This document shows, in pieces, positions 36,575 through 49,307 of a stretch of 64,000 nucleotides of DNA; positions within the stretch are counted from its first letter, which is position 1; each line of letters opens with the position of its first letter. Source of the stretch: Chlorophyllum brunneum (taxonomy: Eukaryota; Basidiomycota; Agaricomycetes; Agaricales; Agaricaceae); contig OY756151.1 of NCBI GenBank assembly GCA_963576785.1, positions 1,178,001 to 1,242,000 on the forward strand, read 5' to 3'. The notes beneath the pieces are model-generated. The model had not been told where the DNA came from, did not search any database, and saw nothing but the letters and a program-made list of their open reading frames with translations. Position numbers and translations under genes: made by a program.

Positions 36575-37916
36575 ATGACATCGCCAACAGAAATCACTTA
36601 CGACGTGAATGAACGCGTGTTGTGTTATCACGGTCCTCTCATCTACGAAGCCAAAGTTTTGAAACCGGCCATTCAATACGATGACACGAATGCTCCAACT
36701 GCTATACCAGGTCCACATTATTTCGTTCATTATAAAGGATGGAAACAGACGTATGTTTTTTTGTCCTATATCTTCCTTTTACACAAGCTCAATCCACTCA
36801 CATCTCCCCCCACGCCTTGCTAAATCCTTGGTTTTTGCTTAGATGGGATGAATGGGTTCCATCAACTCGGTTATTGAAATACAATGAACAAAATATCGCA
36901 GTACAAAAAAGTCTTCAAGCTAGTGCACTTCCTCATACAGGACATGGTGGATCCGTTTCGGCGTCTGCTAAAGCTCATCATGGGGTTGGAACAAAAGGTG
37001 CTGGGACTAGGACTGGTGCTAGGAAAGATGGTGGAAGAGGAACGAAACGTGCTAGAGAAGAGGTGTGTGTGTCTTTTGAGGAAGGAGGAACTGATTTGAG
37101 TCTTTTTTTTGGGTAGGATGATACGAGTAAGAAACCGGATATGAAGATGAATGTTCCGGATATATTGAAAGTTGTACTTGTGGATGATTGGGAGTCCGTT
37201 ACGAAAAATAATCAAGTTCGTCTCTCTCCTTCATATCTCCTACATATTGACATTGTGTATATCCAGCTCGTCTCATTGCCGCGTAGTCCAAACGTTCAAG
37301 AATTACTAGATCAATGGCAAGAATACATGTTGAAACTTGAACCAAAACCATCACAGTAAGCTCCAACGTCTCTCTCCCATACCCCTTCCACAACCAACTC
37401 GTAACGACCAGCCTTCGCGAACCAAAACTCGTCCTACCTACAATCGTTTCAGGACTAACATGTTATTTTGACCGTTCCCTTGGCGCCAACCTTCTCTACC
37501 GCTTCGAACGACCTCAATATGCAAGCGTCCGAAAACAATACATCACAGGTTCACACGTTATAGTTGGACAAGAGAAAGAAATGAGTCAGGTGTATGGTGC
37601 TGAGCATTTCTTGCGTATGCTTGGTGAGCCTTACCTCCTTTTTCCGTCCCGTCGGTACTCATGAACTATACCGCTATCAAGTCTCGCTCCCACAAATGAT
37701 TGCATGTTCGACGCTTGATTCAGAGAGTGTTCATCTCATTCGAGATTATGTTAATGAACTGCTAATGTGAGTTTTTCACTTATGATTTGCCAAGACTGGT
37801 TTTTTGATTGATATGATATCCCTCTCTATAGATGGATGTCGAATGAACGGGAAGGATTGTTCCTTGCGGAATATCCTTCTGCCAGTTTGCCATATCAGAA
37901 CGTTTCAAGGTCATGA
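36575..37916 (+). CDS. EAF3: MRG15/Eaf3 chromodomain protein
   Basis: Reader of H3K36 methylation in NuA4 acetyltransferase and Rpd3S deacetylase. The N-terminal chromo-barrel reads VNERVLCYHGPLIYEAKVLK, then HYFVHYKGWKQT and, after an intron, WDEWVPSTRLLKYNEQNI. A Gly/Lys/Arg linker follows. The MRG domain gives MNVPDILKVVLVDDWESVTK, LVSLPRSPNVQELLDQWQEY, GLTCYFDRSLGANLLYRFER, GAEHFLRMLVSLPQMIACST and a C-terminus EYPSASLPYQNVSRS. The gene has about six introns. Aromatic cage residues (Tyr, Trp, Trp) are present. Confidence 0.93.
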
Positions 37917-39744
37917 TGTCTGAACAACGAGACATGATATACGATGCGATGCGATGCGACGAGATGAGATGAGATGAGATGAAATGGGATGTGTTGGTTT
38001 TTGTTCTTTACTGTATGTTCTTTTGAGGTTATTGTCCTTTTCTTTTGTTTTCTTTGAGTTGATTTTTCGGCTTTGCGTTAATCCTTATGCCCAATGCCCA
38101 AACTACAAAAGCTCACATTCGCGGGTCACTTACATCGACTCCCACCCCATGCTAGACCCTGCCACTCTATACTCACGATTTGAACTCCCTACAACGACCG
38201 TCCGATCGTGGGCCAAACACCACTCAGCCACATGGGGTATGAAATAGGGAACGCTTACACACGCATAGGGGTATCAGGACAGTCAAAAGCCGTATGTCAA
38301 CATGATCTGCTCTCTCGGATAAATCATTCGACTACAACTTATTCTGACTGGAAAATGAGAGACAGTGAATGCGTCCAGTACAAAAACACCCGCGTGACAA
38401 CAGTCTAGGTCGGATTTTAGGGAAAGCGATGTACATATCTTCCGAGAGGCGACGTAACATAGTAGCGAAGTGGATATCGACTGACGGCAGAAAGAGGGAC
38501 CAGGAGGTGTTCTAAATAACTAGGAGTAGAGCCAAGTAGCCCAACACAGATGATCTTCAAGAATATCACCAATAATACTGTTGCAACGGCAAATCAACAA
38601 CATGATTGTTTCAAAGACACGGCAGGTATGGTATTTAATGATTCCTGGTTCTGTCGTACGCGCGGAGCGATGGAGGATTCATGAACCACCCGACTCCCAA
38701 CCCCACCTCCAGACCTGATATAAAGTGTCGGGAAGTCGGACTGGCTGGCTGGGAACTGCAACCCTTTTCGTGAGCTTCGCACAGCACAACGCCCTTGCCT
38801 CAGGCTCAAGTACAAGAAAAGCTGCCATGCCCAGCTGCTAGACGGGCATATCGCCAAGTCGATCATTCATGATCAGTTCATCTCCACTATCTGAAGGCAA
38901 TCTTAAGAGGGACACAGTCATCCAACGAAGCAGGCTTTCATTTCGGCAAACCACGAGTCCATCGATATTCCAATGGCAGATACTCAAGGACCAGCGAACC
39001 AAGTGACCCTATGCATCTCCAGACGTTAATTATATCGACCACCACAGATTCCACGACAATCGATAGCGGCCAATCGATACCTCCTTAAAGCTTGACGCGT
39101 GATCCAGAAGCCATGACACTAAACAAGATCGATGATCGCTTTTAATCAGAACTGTAAACGAGGCTCCTGCATTGGTGGACATGAGCCAGCCTAGTCTGCC
39201 TCCCAAAGAGAGGATCAAAGGTCAGGCTTTCAAGAGCAGCGAGAAAATGACCAGATGTGCGATGCTTTTCGGGCTTTAGAATTTGGGAAGTTCAAGAGAG
39301 GCTGGAACCTGTTGACACCAAAAGTCCTTGCTCAAAGTGCTAAAATTGAACTGGACACGATTCATTATGCACGTGCCACGATGAACGGTGATTGAGCAAC
39401 ATTCGATCAGGCCAACAAGTTGAACTTCCCCCTGTATTTTCAAGTACAGTAACATAGATGGCATTACTCCGTGGAGAGAGAGAGAGGGACAAAGAACAAG
39501 AAAATAAAACCGTATCGCAAAGGAATGACATAACATAAGAGACCAGAAACAGACAACCACCTTCCAACAGGGAACTAAATGAGTGGCAAACAAGGGTATA
39601 CTTGGGGAAGTTCAACCACAGGAATTTTGGAGTACCGGTATTTGCGAAAATGAGGGAAAGGAAGGGCAGAGGAGAGACACAACCTTGTCAAGAAAAAAAG
39701 TCCAAGGGTATGAGATTAGAGTCGAGGATAAGAAAAGGGTTCGT
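37917..39744. other. Intergenic 1.8 kb
   Basis: Between convergent EAF3 and CDC12. It holds a short pentanucleotide repeat (37942-37985) and a GA run near 39475-39485. CpG is normal here, so it is unlike the depleted blocks. Open frames are short and not protein-like. Confidence 0.45.
37942..37985. repeat. Pentanucleotide microsatellite (gatgc/gagat)
   Basis: Three gatgc-type units run into about four gagat units just downstream of the EAF3 stop codon, in the 3' UTR. Confidence 0.8.
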
Positions 39745-41237
39745 TCATCGCCTGTTTGTGCCACGGCCATAGTTCAAACCATCTAGTTCAGACTCAAGTT
39801 GCTTGATAGCACCATGAGCCTCCTCGAGATCCTTATTGAGGCGATCACGTTCTTGGATAAGCTAAAAAAACGCGAAGTGTTAATATACAGTTTAGGAAAT
39901 GAACGAGTGGCGTACATGTTGTTCCCATTTCCTGAAACGAGCCTCCTCAGCCTTGACCTGTTCGGTGAATTTCTTCCTGAGCGCCTCCTCTTCCTCCTTG
40001 AACTTGGGGTTGTCAAGTTTCTTGACCTTGGCCTCGCCGAATTTGCGTGTCTCCATCTGTTGCTGGCGGTAATTCTCGTAGTGAATTTCCTCAGTAGTCG
40101 AGACAAGGTCGAGCATATGAGTACGGATCAAAAGAGCCCGTAGCTTCTTGAAGTCACAGTGATTCTCGTTCTCGACTGGGGATGATAACTGAGCACAACA
40201 TATTTGGGAAAGTCGAACAACAAACCTTCAGCAACACCCCAGAGGTATTCGCGACCCTTGACGATGCGGCCATCAGCAGTCTTGACATCCTCCGTGGAAC
40301 CAATGATTGAGAAAGGCAGAGCATCAATGAGAGCACGAGCTAGATCAGCGCTCTCATCATCAGGCTCAATGGGAGGAGTGTAAATACGGATTCCTTGGGC
40401 GGTAATAACCTCGCGAATCTAATAGTTACGTTATAAAAAGTCAGCTCCTAAATCCCAACTAGTACAAACAAAGGCAAGTTACCCTCTGTTTGAAAAGGTA
40501 GAGGTCGTTCTGGGTCAATGTGTCGGCCTTGGCAACGACGGGGATCAAATTGACACGAGTTCCGAGGCGTTTCATGATCTCGATATCGAGAGGTTTAAGT
40601 CTGGTTACGCGAAAGGCTTGTTAGTGTGAAACCGAAAACAGAAGATGGCTATCACATACGTGTGTCCAGTAGGACGAATGAAATACAAGCAGGCATGCAC
40701 ACGCAGGTCTGTCTTCTCACTTCTTTGCGGTTGCTGCTCCTGTCTCATATACGCCTCATGCTGGTCGTCGATGAATTCGACAATGGGGGTCCAAGAGTCA
40801 CTGTTGTTGACGTAGTCACCGAATCCAGGCGTGTCAATGACAGTAAGCTTGACTTTGAACTGTTTCTCTTCAAGCTCGGCCTTGATGATCTCAACCTCTG
40901 TAAGTTTGTCGAGTTGCTTGTGATGGCGCCTGTTGTAGTTTTTCGCGGGGGAGAGTTCGGTTGAAAAGAGGGTGTTGATGAGTGTGGTTTTTCCAAGACC
41001 AGACTCGCCTGCACGAGTTGGAGGTGAACACGACGCGTGGGATTTGACGCAAAAAAAAGTACTGACCGACGACCATTATTGTGAAGTGTGCGCCTCGCTT
41101 GGCGACAATCTTGTGCCTCTGTGGTAATGGACGCGTCAGGAATGGTCGGCGAGATATTAAGCAGACAAGGCTGTGTGTACCTGGTTGGGGAGATTGGCAA
41201 TGCCAATGCCGTCGTTGATGGGAGCGAGGGAGGCCAT
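39745..41237 (-). CDS. CDC12: Septin Cdc12
   Basis: GTP-binding subunit of septin filaments at bud necks, septa and hyphal tips. The start [19 protein letters not shown] is followed by [18 protein letters not shown] and the P-loop [15 protein letters not shown]. Further blocks: [17 protein letters not shown] (G3), [53 protein letters not shown] (G4), the septin unique element [20 protein letters not shown], then a coiled coil ([20 protein letters not shown]). [10 protein letters not shown] and [15 protein letters not shown] point to Cdc12 rather than Cdc3, Cdc10 or Cdc11. The N-terminal extension before the GTPase is very short. Six or so exons. Confidence 0.93.
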
Positions 41238-43491
41238 TGTTGGAGAGGATGTGTGGGAGGACGACTACGGGGACAACGCAGCCAAACCCAAAAATCGTTT
41301 GAGAACACTACCCTGTTTGGCCATGTTTGGCGGTGGCTTCTCCCTCGCTCCACAACATGTACAAGCTTCTCTCATGCCCCTCTTCTCAGGGGAAGCTACT
41401 CCTTTTACATTTTCATAATTAGTGCTGCAACCGCATTGTCAAATATCTGCTCATAGGAACGGTGCGAATGGCAAGCTTACCGAGATACAGTCCAAAAAGA
41501 CTCGATTTCCATTCATTTCATCAACAACCAGCGAAAACAATTACTGACGACGCGTGGTACTGCACTTGGGCACATATCACGGTAGCGAACAAGGCGGAAG
41601 ACCTAGCTAGCAGGATCTGCATGCTGCTCCTATAAGCCAATCAATGATGACAACCCTTCGACTGGCTAACAGAATGGGCTTTGTCAATCTGGCGTAGTCC
41701 TTGGCTCCTAAATGTCATGGCCCTCGGAATCAAAATTAGGGTAATCAACTCCTTAATAACGGCCCAAGACTCCTCCCAGACGGACACAAGATATTATAGT
41801 CATTGGCTGAGTTCACCGACGATATCGGTATAGGGTGGCATTTTGAGAGCCAACGAAATTTCCGAATCTAGTAAGGCCTTCCAAAACCTCCACTGAATAC
41901 GAAAGGATATCAACGTCATAATCAATCAATATTGCTGACACTGGAGCGAGGTAGCTGCGTGCAGGGGAAGCATTGACAGGAGTGGGGAGAGAGCTTCTCA
42001 GAGCAGGGAGCCGCAAGGTTTTCATCCGAGATCGATATAGGAACAAAGCTTCATGAGTGTAGTTGTTTTAAACCAGGCTAGTAACCGAACATGCAAGCCA
42101 TATCCTTATATATGTATACGTATCCACTGGCCACCACAAGGCAAGCTGGTGGTTATCATTGCAATACCAGATCTTCGGCCTCGTCCGGGGTAAATCAGCG
42201 CACTATGCTGCGTTGGGGAGCGAATTTCGAAGCCAGACACGATCTATGCACTGTGGCGTGATATGCATGCTTGCATGTGAAGGTTATTGACTGAAGGGCT
42301 TTCCAGACCTGTGGCGTCCTACCTCAAGGTGCTGGCCGGACCACGTTGTTTATAAGCTACGACCTCCGTTCCCAATAAATCGTCATTAGCGATGCGAGAG
42401 AGGTGCTGACACAGGACATGGGTACATCCGGCTAGTTTTGTGGCGTTTTGTTTGAATGGTTGGCGAGGGTGAATTTCGGGAAGACCCGACGATCCCCCGG
42501 ACGCGTACCCTGCAGGTCTGAATACCGGACCTCATATATCAGAATTATTAGGATGATAAGATGAATGGTAACAGTTCTCAAATTAGAAACGAGCGAAAAC
42601 TGAACCATGTATGGAAGACATCTTTCGCCGAGGAGTACAGAAGAAGAAGATCATCAACCACATGTGACAAGGCCCACGGATAACGGATCGAGAAGAGCGG
42701 GATACCGTGTGCGGACCAGAAGGCTGATGTGGTGAACAGAAAATTGTAGGAAGGTCACAAGTGAACCCAGTGATCCTCCTCACCCACAACGGTAAATCCC
42801 CGGCCAAGGCCACCCGCTGATTTCTACCAATGGCTGGTATTCCTTGCTACCACGCGACCGCATTAAACGGAGTCCATTCATAGCCTAATCGCATGACTGA
42901 GGAATTGGTTGTGCATCCCGGTGATCACAAGGAGGAAATCATATTTGGGGCGACTGTGAGACTGGCCTCATGTCGTTGGATGAGCCGTATTGGGGTGGAA
43001 CCGAGTGGCAAATTTCCAGAGCCAGCACGGACAAAAGACCAAAACGGAATAGAGAAAAGACAGAAGAAGACAAGTCGCGTTTGAATTTGGTCGTGTCTTG
43101 TCATCTAAAATTTTCCACAGAGATGGAAGAGGTCATCGATGACGCAGGCACCAGAGAAGCGCGAGGAGAGCAGGCGGAGATAGATGCCAAGGGACTCCAT
43201 TGAACGACCCTACGCTGCCTTTGCGGGTTGGTTAGGTGCTGTCGGAAGCACTAGAAAAGCATGTCGACGTCTATAAAAAACGAGTGTTCTGCATGGCCCT
43301 AGGGAGGGCTGTCCGGACTTTGTACATGGCTGTCTGGAGAACAGGAAATAGACTGGTTCTGCAGGTGGAACTGCCAAAGACGGAATGCGGGGACGATGTG
43401 CGACATTAGAACACCGGCTTACGTCAGCCGGGATGCGCGTCGAGCTTGCGCGTCCAGACATTTAAACACCACCTCCCTCTTCCTCCCCACC
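41238..43491. other. Intergenic 2.2 kb
   Basis: No convincing gene between CDC12 and PRE4, both of which are transcribed away from it. Several frames of 60-85 codons (for example 41813-42046 and 42583-42813 on the minus strand) lack protein-like pattern. CpG is normal. It could hold an unrecognised non-coding RNA or an old insertion. Confidence 0.4.
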
Positions 43492-44552
43492 ATGGACCAC
43501 TTCCCAAACAACTGGGGCCGCCCCGTATGTCGTTTCTTGTGCTGTACGTGCTGGTGCTGAGCAGACTGTAGCGCAACGACGCCTACGATGCCTATGGCAC
43601 TTTCCCTCTACCCCACCGGCCCACTAACGACACCAAGGATGCTTTTGCTTCTGCCGTTCAGCGCACCCAGTGAGCCTCTCGATATGAAGTTACGTGCAGT
43701 GTATACTGATTCATGCCCAAGACAGCCGATCGTCACAGGAACAAGCGTTCTTGCCTTGAAATACAAGGATGGCATCATGATGGCCGCGGACAATCTAGGT
43801 ACTTCCCTCGTTGCACAAGGCTTCCTCCGCCGCTGATATCATACTATAGCTTCTTATGGATCCCTTGCCCGTTTCAAGGATGTTCAGCGGCTCCATCCAG
43901 TTGGAAAATACACTGTCGTCGGCGCGGGCGGAGACATGTCTGATTTCCAATACATCCAGAAGTTCTTGGAGGAACTCATCATCGATGAATTCACCTCCCA
44001 AGATGGTCATGATCTAGGACCCGCGCAAATACACGAATACCTTTCTCAAGTGATGTATGCACGCCGCTCCAAGCTCAACCCGCTGTGGAACTCCTTGCTT
44101 GTCGGTGGCTTCAAGGATGGTCAAAGGTGCTTGGTCACCGGGTTGACATCGACAAGCCTTCTAACCTAATCCTAGTTTTTTGGCGTACGTGGACCTTTTG
44201 GGCACGACCTATTCCGCTTCTACACTTGCCACGGGCTACGGAGCTTACATAGCCCAGCCCATACTTCGCAAGGAAGTCGAAGGGAGGGAGACCGAATTGA
44301 CTGAAGACGAGGCCATGCGAATTATGGAAACATGTATCCAAGTGCTCTACTACAGAGATGCACGAAGCCTTGATAAGGTTTGCAATCTCCTCTAATTATA
44401 GCACCGACCCGCCGGCTGAACCTCTATTCCTCCTCCAGTACCAAATCGCCACCATTACTGCGGACGGAGTCAAGATATCCGAGTCTCGTCATATTCCATC
44501 ATCATGGTCGTTCGCGGAAGGAATCAGAGGTTACGGCGCACAAACTCAATGA
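43492..44552 (+). CDS. PRE4: 20S proteasome subunit beta 7 (Pre4/PSMB4)
   Basis: Non-catalytic beta subunit of the 20S core. Exons join as MDHFPNNWGRP, RNDAYDAYGTFPLPHRPTND, then TQQPIVTGTSVLALKYKDGI, MMAADNLASYGSLARFKDVQ, VVGAGGDMSDFQYIQKFLEE, YARRSKLNPLWNSLLVGGF, FLAYVDLLGTTYSASTLATG, VLYYRDARS and a C-terminus SWSFAEGIRGYGAQTQ. This matches Pre4 along its length. The propeptide ends at the TQQPIVTGTS processing region. It has five or so introns, one splitting NLASYG. Confidence 0.95.
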
Positions 44553-44805
44553 GCCAGACGAAGAACTTGTATATTATCTCCTCTCTCGCTTTACACTGTT
44601 AATGGCAAAAGGTTCTTGTTGTGATCCTAGACCTATGCTCACCACTCTAGCCAGTTTCGCGATCACTAAACGCCTGTTGGCTGCGTTATTTTAAGAAATA
44701 CATCACGTGTATACCGACTACCGACTGTTCCTCTGGACTTCACATGACTCTCCTGCAATCCCAAGCATCGATGCCACGTATGCCTTCCTCTAGCGCAGGC
44801 CAATA

Positions 44806-45775
44806 GTGTTGATACTTAAGGTCAGGATCTGTCCCTCTTCAATACCGAGTTCTGGCTGTTCACGCGCCCCATGGGCGTTGTGTCCTACTGCCACTAAGCA
44901 AGTTCCACCCGTCGTAGCCTGGATGAAACTCTTCCCGGCTCTATTTTATATTGCTTGTATCATACTTCTGGGCGCCCGACTCCGTCCATTACATCACTCT
45001 TCGAGCTCTGTCACAACTGTTCTCTGGTGGCAGAGAGAACTCGATCTCTGGGTTGGATGGACATATAGGCTCCTGACTGCATTTATCACCCGGTTACACA
45101 AACCCTCTCCAGGTTCTTTACCTTTGACAATACTTGATGCGGGACAGTCGCATCTCCCCTTCTGGAGAATAGACGGTCAGATCAAATGCATAGGCTCTCG
45201 GTGCTCCGATCTTGCAGGATCTCTATATACGTCCCTGACTGCGGTTATGGACTGGGTCCAGACCTTTATCGCTGTGCAGGTCGGCGATCAGATGAGAGGG
45301 CTGATGGTAAGTCTTAACCGTTGCCCATATGTTCTATTTAATTATCTTTCATACCATACCCTCTTAAGTATGTCAGTCGCCGGTCACCGGTCAATGGCAA
45401 TTTAGCCATTCGCTCGAACGTCCTTCCGATTCCCCCTGCTCACTTTTCACCTTTTTTTCCTGTTTTGACTGACGCGAACAATGATTTTTTTGATACCTGA
45501 GGCACGGGGATGTTCTGTTCGCGTCTATTGATGAACATGGGCTTTTCTTTTGTGTTCGGGTATGTTCTGAACAAAAAATCACTGATACCCTTGTATAGCG
45601 GAATGTTCTCGCGGCTTGTCGAGCCGAATCAAATCCTTTGTTTGAATTCCCAGGACCAGGAAGCATCGCTTCACTTACCGAACTTGAAGAACTAGGAGGT
45701 TTGACAGGTGAGCGTCTACTTTCAACACTATCCACCGCCGATGCACTAAAGAATTTTTTTAAGGCCCAAGTATAA
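44806..45775 (+). CDS. Unassigned coding-like locus
   Basis: The best evidence is at the 3' end: an exon ending HGLLFCVR (about 45503-45557) joins, by removing a GTATGT...TATAG intron, to RNVLAACRAESNPLFEFPGP and SIASLTELEELGGLTGERLL, then DALKNFFKAQV and a stop near 45775. HGDVLFASIDEHGLLF resembles one beta-propeller blade. Upstream, 44924-45310 has an open frame with WWQRELDLWVGWTYRLL and a competing frame with ALSQLFSGGRENSISGLDGH. I could not connect these exons in one frame, so the gene may be broken or have unusual introns. No family is recognised. Confidence 0.35.
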
Positions 45776-46592
45776 ATACTGTATATGTTTAAAATTGCAC
45801 ATGTACTTGTATCGTTTGGGGAAATTATGATCGGAGGGCGTTGCTGTGCTCGCTCACGGCACCAACATATCATCGACCCTCTATTTTTGTCTTCTTGCCT
45901 CTCGTGTGTTGTTCACATGAGTACAACAGTGGCCTATCGAGACCATCAGCGGAGTGAGCTATGTCCGTCACTGCTGTCATATCAGCATTCCACGAGTCTC
46001 AGCCCGTTGATAAAAGCGAAACAGCATAACAACCAGCCCCTGATATGTTGATTATGACTGGATAAATAGTTGTCATCCTTGCTGGCAATGAGGAGCGGAT
46101 GATGTTCAGAGTAGAACTAGAATCAGATGGTAAAAACACCCACTATGTCACAGATGTATACCAACGTATGTATAGCAACCCATCACCGATGTCGCACATC
46201 ATCGTGCGTGTTGGAAGGAATCAAACAGGCGCCAGAACACGTTGACAACGAGGATCAAGAAGGACTTGACAAAAGGAAAAGTTATTTTGACTTGAAATGC
46301 AGATGACATGGTCGTAAGGAAGGAAAGGTTTCGTTATTCAATGGTCAAGATCAGGAGCACGGTGATCACGCTCTGGTTCCCAAAGAGAGTGATACATGTA
46401 ACTACGATACAGGTAGATCGTGGTGTGATAATTGAAATAAAGGACAAGGGGCATTCGTGCACAGCAACAGGGGTAATTGTCGTGGGTTCGCCTTTGGACA
46501 GAGGGATAAAGCGAACAAAAAGAAAGTGAAGCGATAAATGATAATAAAACACAGTGGAGAAAAGGAAACCGGAAGACGGGTTCCTTCTCAAC
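45776..46592. other. Intergenic
   Basis: Presumed 3' UTRs of the unassigned locus and of the minus-strand membrane protein. No structure recognised. Confidence 0.4.
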
Positions 46593-48355
46593 TCACATCC
46601 TCTCTTCGGAATTGCCATGGTAGTTAGTCACATCCGGGGGAGCAATATACGGAGGAGGGAGTTCGCGAACGATCTGTCCAGCGTCCTCATGCTGATACAC
46701 GATCTCGCTTTCAGAGGGCGACAAAGTGCTTGTCTGTAATGAACCCGAACGTGCAGGCCATACCGGCTGTACTGCGGGCCTCGCAGATTGACCACGATTA
46801 AGTGCAGTGCCCTCAGGATCGTGTATAGCATCCCGTGCGGCTTCCTGTGCTTTCGAGCGGCGAACAGATGTCGCCGGGAAATTTGCAAAGCTTGGACGAC
46901 TACGCAGATTTGCACTAGCCTCTTGACTTGAGCCTGATGAGAACCTGTTTGGATCCACGTCCTGACCAACAGACTCGTTGTAGGGTTCAGTATAGGGAAG
47001 CGCGTGAATTCCATAACCAAAATTAGATTTCGCTGGTGAAGGCGTGGTAGATGCGCTCGAAGTGATGAAGTTGTTGATGGAAAGGACTTGTCCAGCTGCG
47101 CCAGTTCGGATAAATTGTCGAGGCGTAACGTCTTGTGCATCCACATCCATTTTTCGAGCCTTCCTGCGGCGCATGTATAACCATGTCCCAACGCCACCAA
47201 CGATAAGCGACAACGAGATCAACGAGACCACAACGCCAACAATAATAGAAGTGCGCCGTTTTGAATCTTGAACCGCCTTCAATTGCGCTTCTTCCTGGTT
47301 GAGCTTAGCTTGAGTAGTGCTTAGGGTATTCAAACCAGTGCAGTTAACGTCTGTTTGACCTAGAGATACAAGGTAAGGCGAAATGATTGAAGATGATGTA
47401 TGACAAGCTACTGACCATGAGTCGCCACAAATTGCGTCCCACCAGCCCATCGTCCAAGGCTAGAATACGATGAATTACCGCTTACGGATAGGTGGTAGCT
47501 ACTTACACATCAACAACACTTGCTGGGGTGAACAGTAAGCCTTGATAAACGTGCAGGGTAAGCCGATACGTACCGAACAGGACGGTATCTGGGTCGGCAC
47601 GGTCGATGAAAACCAAAGCGTCAGTTGTTTGAGTAATATTTGTGATCAAAGGAGATTTCATCGCGTCGAGGACAATTGTGTACGGGGGATTTCCACCATG
47701 AATGTCCAGTCTCCAGGGCTTGCAGGTCTCGATGGTCCCTTTTTCGTCCTGGGTTGTATTTGAAGAAATTGTGAAGTCTTTGGGAGGCGGAGGGGCGACG
47801 CAGTCGTTGTTGTTAATATCTTTCCAAAATCTAAGATGTTGATATTCGCAAAAGAGTAAGCTTAGGACTCACTAGGGGTGATTTCAAATATTTGCCCAGA
47901 AGTTCCACCCGAGTGCCCTGTCGAATCCACCAGATGCAGGATAAGCTTGGTGCCTGATAAAACATGAGTTTTGGTGGGCACAAGGTTGGGGAAATAATAA
48001 GTACCCACCGACCGGATGATTTGGAATCCACGATAATGTATCATTATCGTCTCCAATATGGGAGGTTATAGGCTGCCCCCCCTGAGGAAACGCCATCATA
48101 TAATATGGCGGAACACCAGAGAAATTACCGGCGGTCGCATTCTGCGGGAAGACTATCACTTGACGCTCCTGACATATTGGCAGCTGCTCAGTAAGATACT
48201 GGACAAGTGGTTAGGAATGTGGTCATGGCGAAGAACCCAACAAGACGTACGTTATTCCCAAACTTCCACAAAAAGGTCCTCTCGGAATTTTGTCCCCAAA
48301 CCTGCAAAGCAAAAGTGGAGACTACAACAAGTCGTAGAACTTGGGGGTGCAACAT
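46593..48355 (-). CDS. Single-pass membrane protein with signal peptide
   Basis: The start MLHPQVLRLVVVSTFALQVW at 48355 is a signal peptide. The extracellular part, over several exons, has FPQNATAGNFSGVPPYYMMA, TKLILHLVDSTGHSGGTSGQ and potential N-glycosylation sites. A last long exon carries NTLSTTQAKLNQEEAQLKAV, then the membrane helix TSIIVGVVVSLISLSLIVGG with WLYMRRRKARK as a positive stop-transfer on the cytoplasmic side. A Ser/Pro-rich tail ends ELPPPYIAPPDVTNYHG. This layout is common among Agaricomycete surface proteins of unknown function. Possible roles are sensing or adhesion; no domain is recognised. Confidence 0.7.
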
Positions 48356-49307
48356 TGCGTTGGGGTATGTTTTGTTGCCAGCACAGGTTTGAAAAGAGCG
48401 AAAGAAAAAAGGAGAGCCAAAGGAAGAAGGCGACTGGCGCGAACGGAGATCTTATATGAAGGATCCCCAAAAGCGGTATCTACGGTGGTAGATAAGTAAG
48501 TGATTGGAGTAAGTAGGCGACTCAACGCCCATTGCCAATAGACTGTGACACGCACCAAGAAAGGACTAGAGGTCCTGACCTCCGAGGGAAAGGTAAACCA
48601 GACCAGAAAGCAAGAGAAAAGAGAGAGGAAGAGAGAGAGTGTGTGTGTGTGAAGAGATGTATAGAAACACCGCACCTAGGTGTTGATGGAATAGCACCCC
48701 TCGTTGCCATTTGTTGTCAGCGAGATGGACATGTTCTCTCACAGAGCGACACTACTTGGAAATAACACGCCATCATCAGTTTCATCAACAGAGGGAAATT
48801 GATGCTGACCGGTGCGCACCGGAAGCCGAAGACGGGATGTACTTTTATGGATGACAGTTGGGACCAATGGGCGACCTGATACCCGAATACAAGAGGCTCG
48901 TATCATAACAACACCGAGCACAGCGCTGGTCCCCTGAAGGCTAACGTTCAACTCCCGGTACCACGAGTTGGCCACTCACCTCTTGGACGCCGGTGCACGC
49001 ATTGCAATGGTCCGGAATTAATAATCTATACACCGCTGTAAACTCATTCCCCCCAATGGCAGCAAATCGCATCGCCATCCTGGTAACTATGTAAACATAG
49101 CGCAGTTGCCAAAGCAGTGCATGAACACTTCGGGAGGGGCAATCATGTCGGTAACGAGCTTCTGTAACCACTGGCCCAGAGACTCAGACTTGTGGATTAG
49201 GAACAAAGAAAGGGTGGTCAGCGATGAATATCTTAATTGGACATGTTTGCTTGACTGCACGGGGACGAATCCATTCATTCGAGGATAGAGAATACACATA
49301 AAATCTT
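48356..49307. other. Intergenic
   Basis: About 950 bp between two minus-strand genes: the promoter of the membrane-protein gene and the 3' side of the peroxiredoxin gene. A purine-rich tract with a GT run lies near 48600-48650. No gene seen. Confidence 0.4.

Noticed and set aside
38165..38225. tRNA-like T-loop sequence gatttgaact
   Set aside because: The flanking bases do not pair as a T-stem and no A box or cloverleaf could be drawn.
41813..42046. Small minus-strand frame in the 2.2-kb gap
   Set aside because: Too short, no homologous pattern, no splice-supported neighbours.
45391..45873. 160-codon minus-strand open frame
   Set aside because: It lies antisense to exons with better protein-like pattern and is Ser/Lys/Gln-rich without conserved blocks; treated as a shadow.
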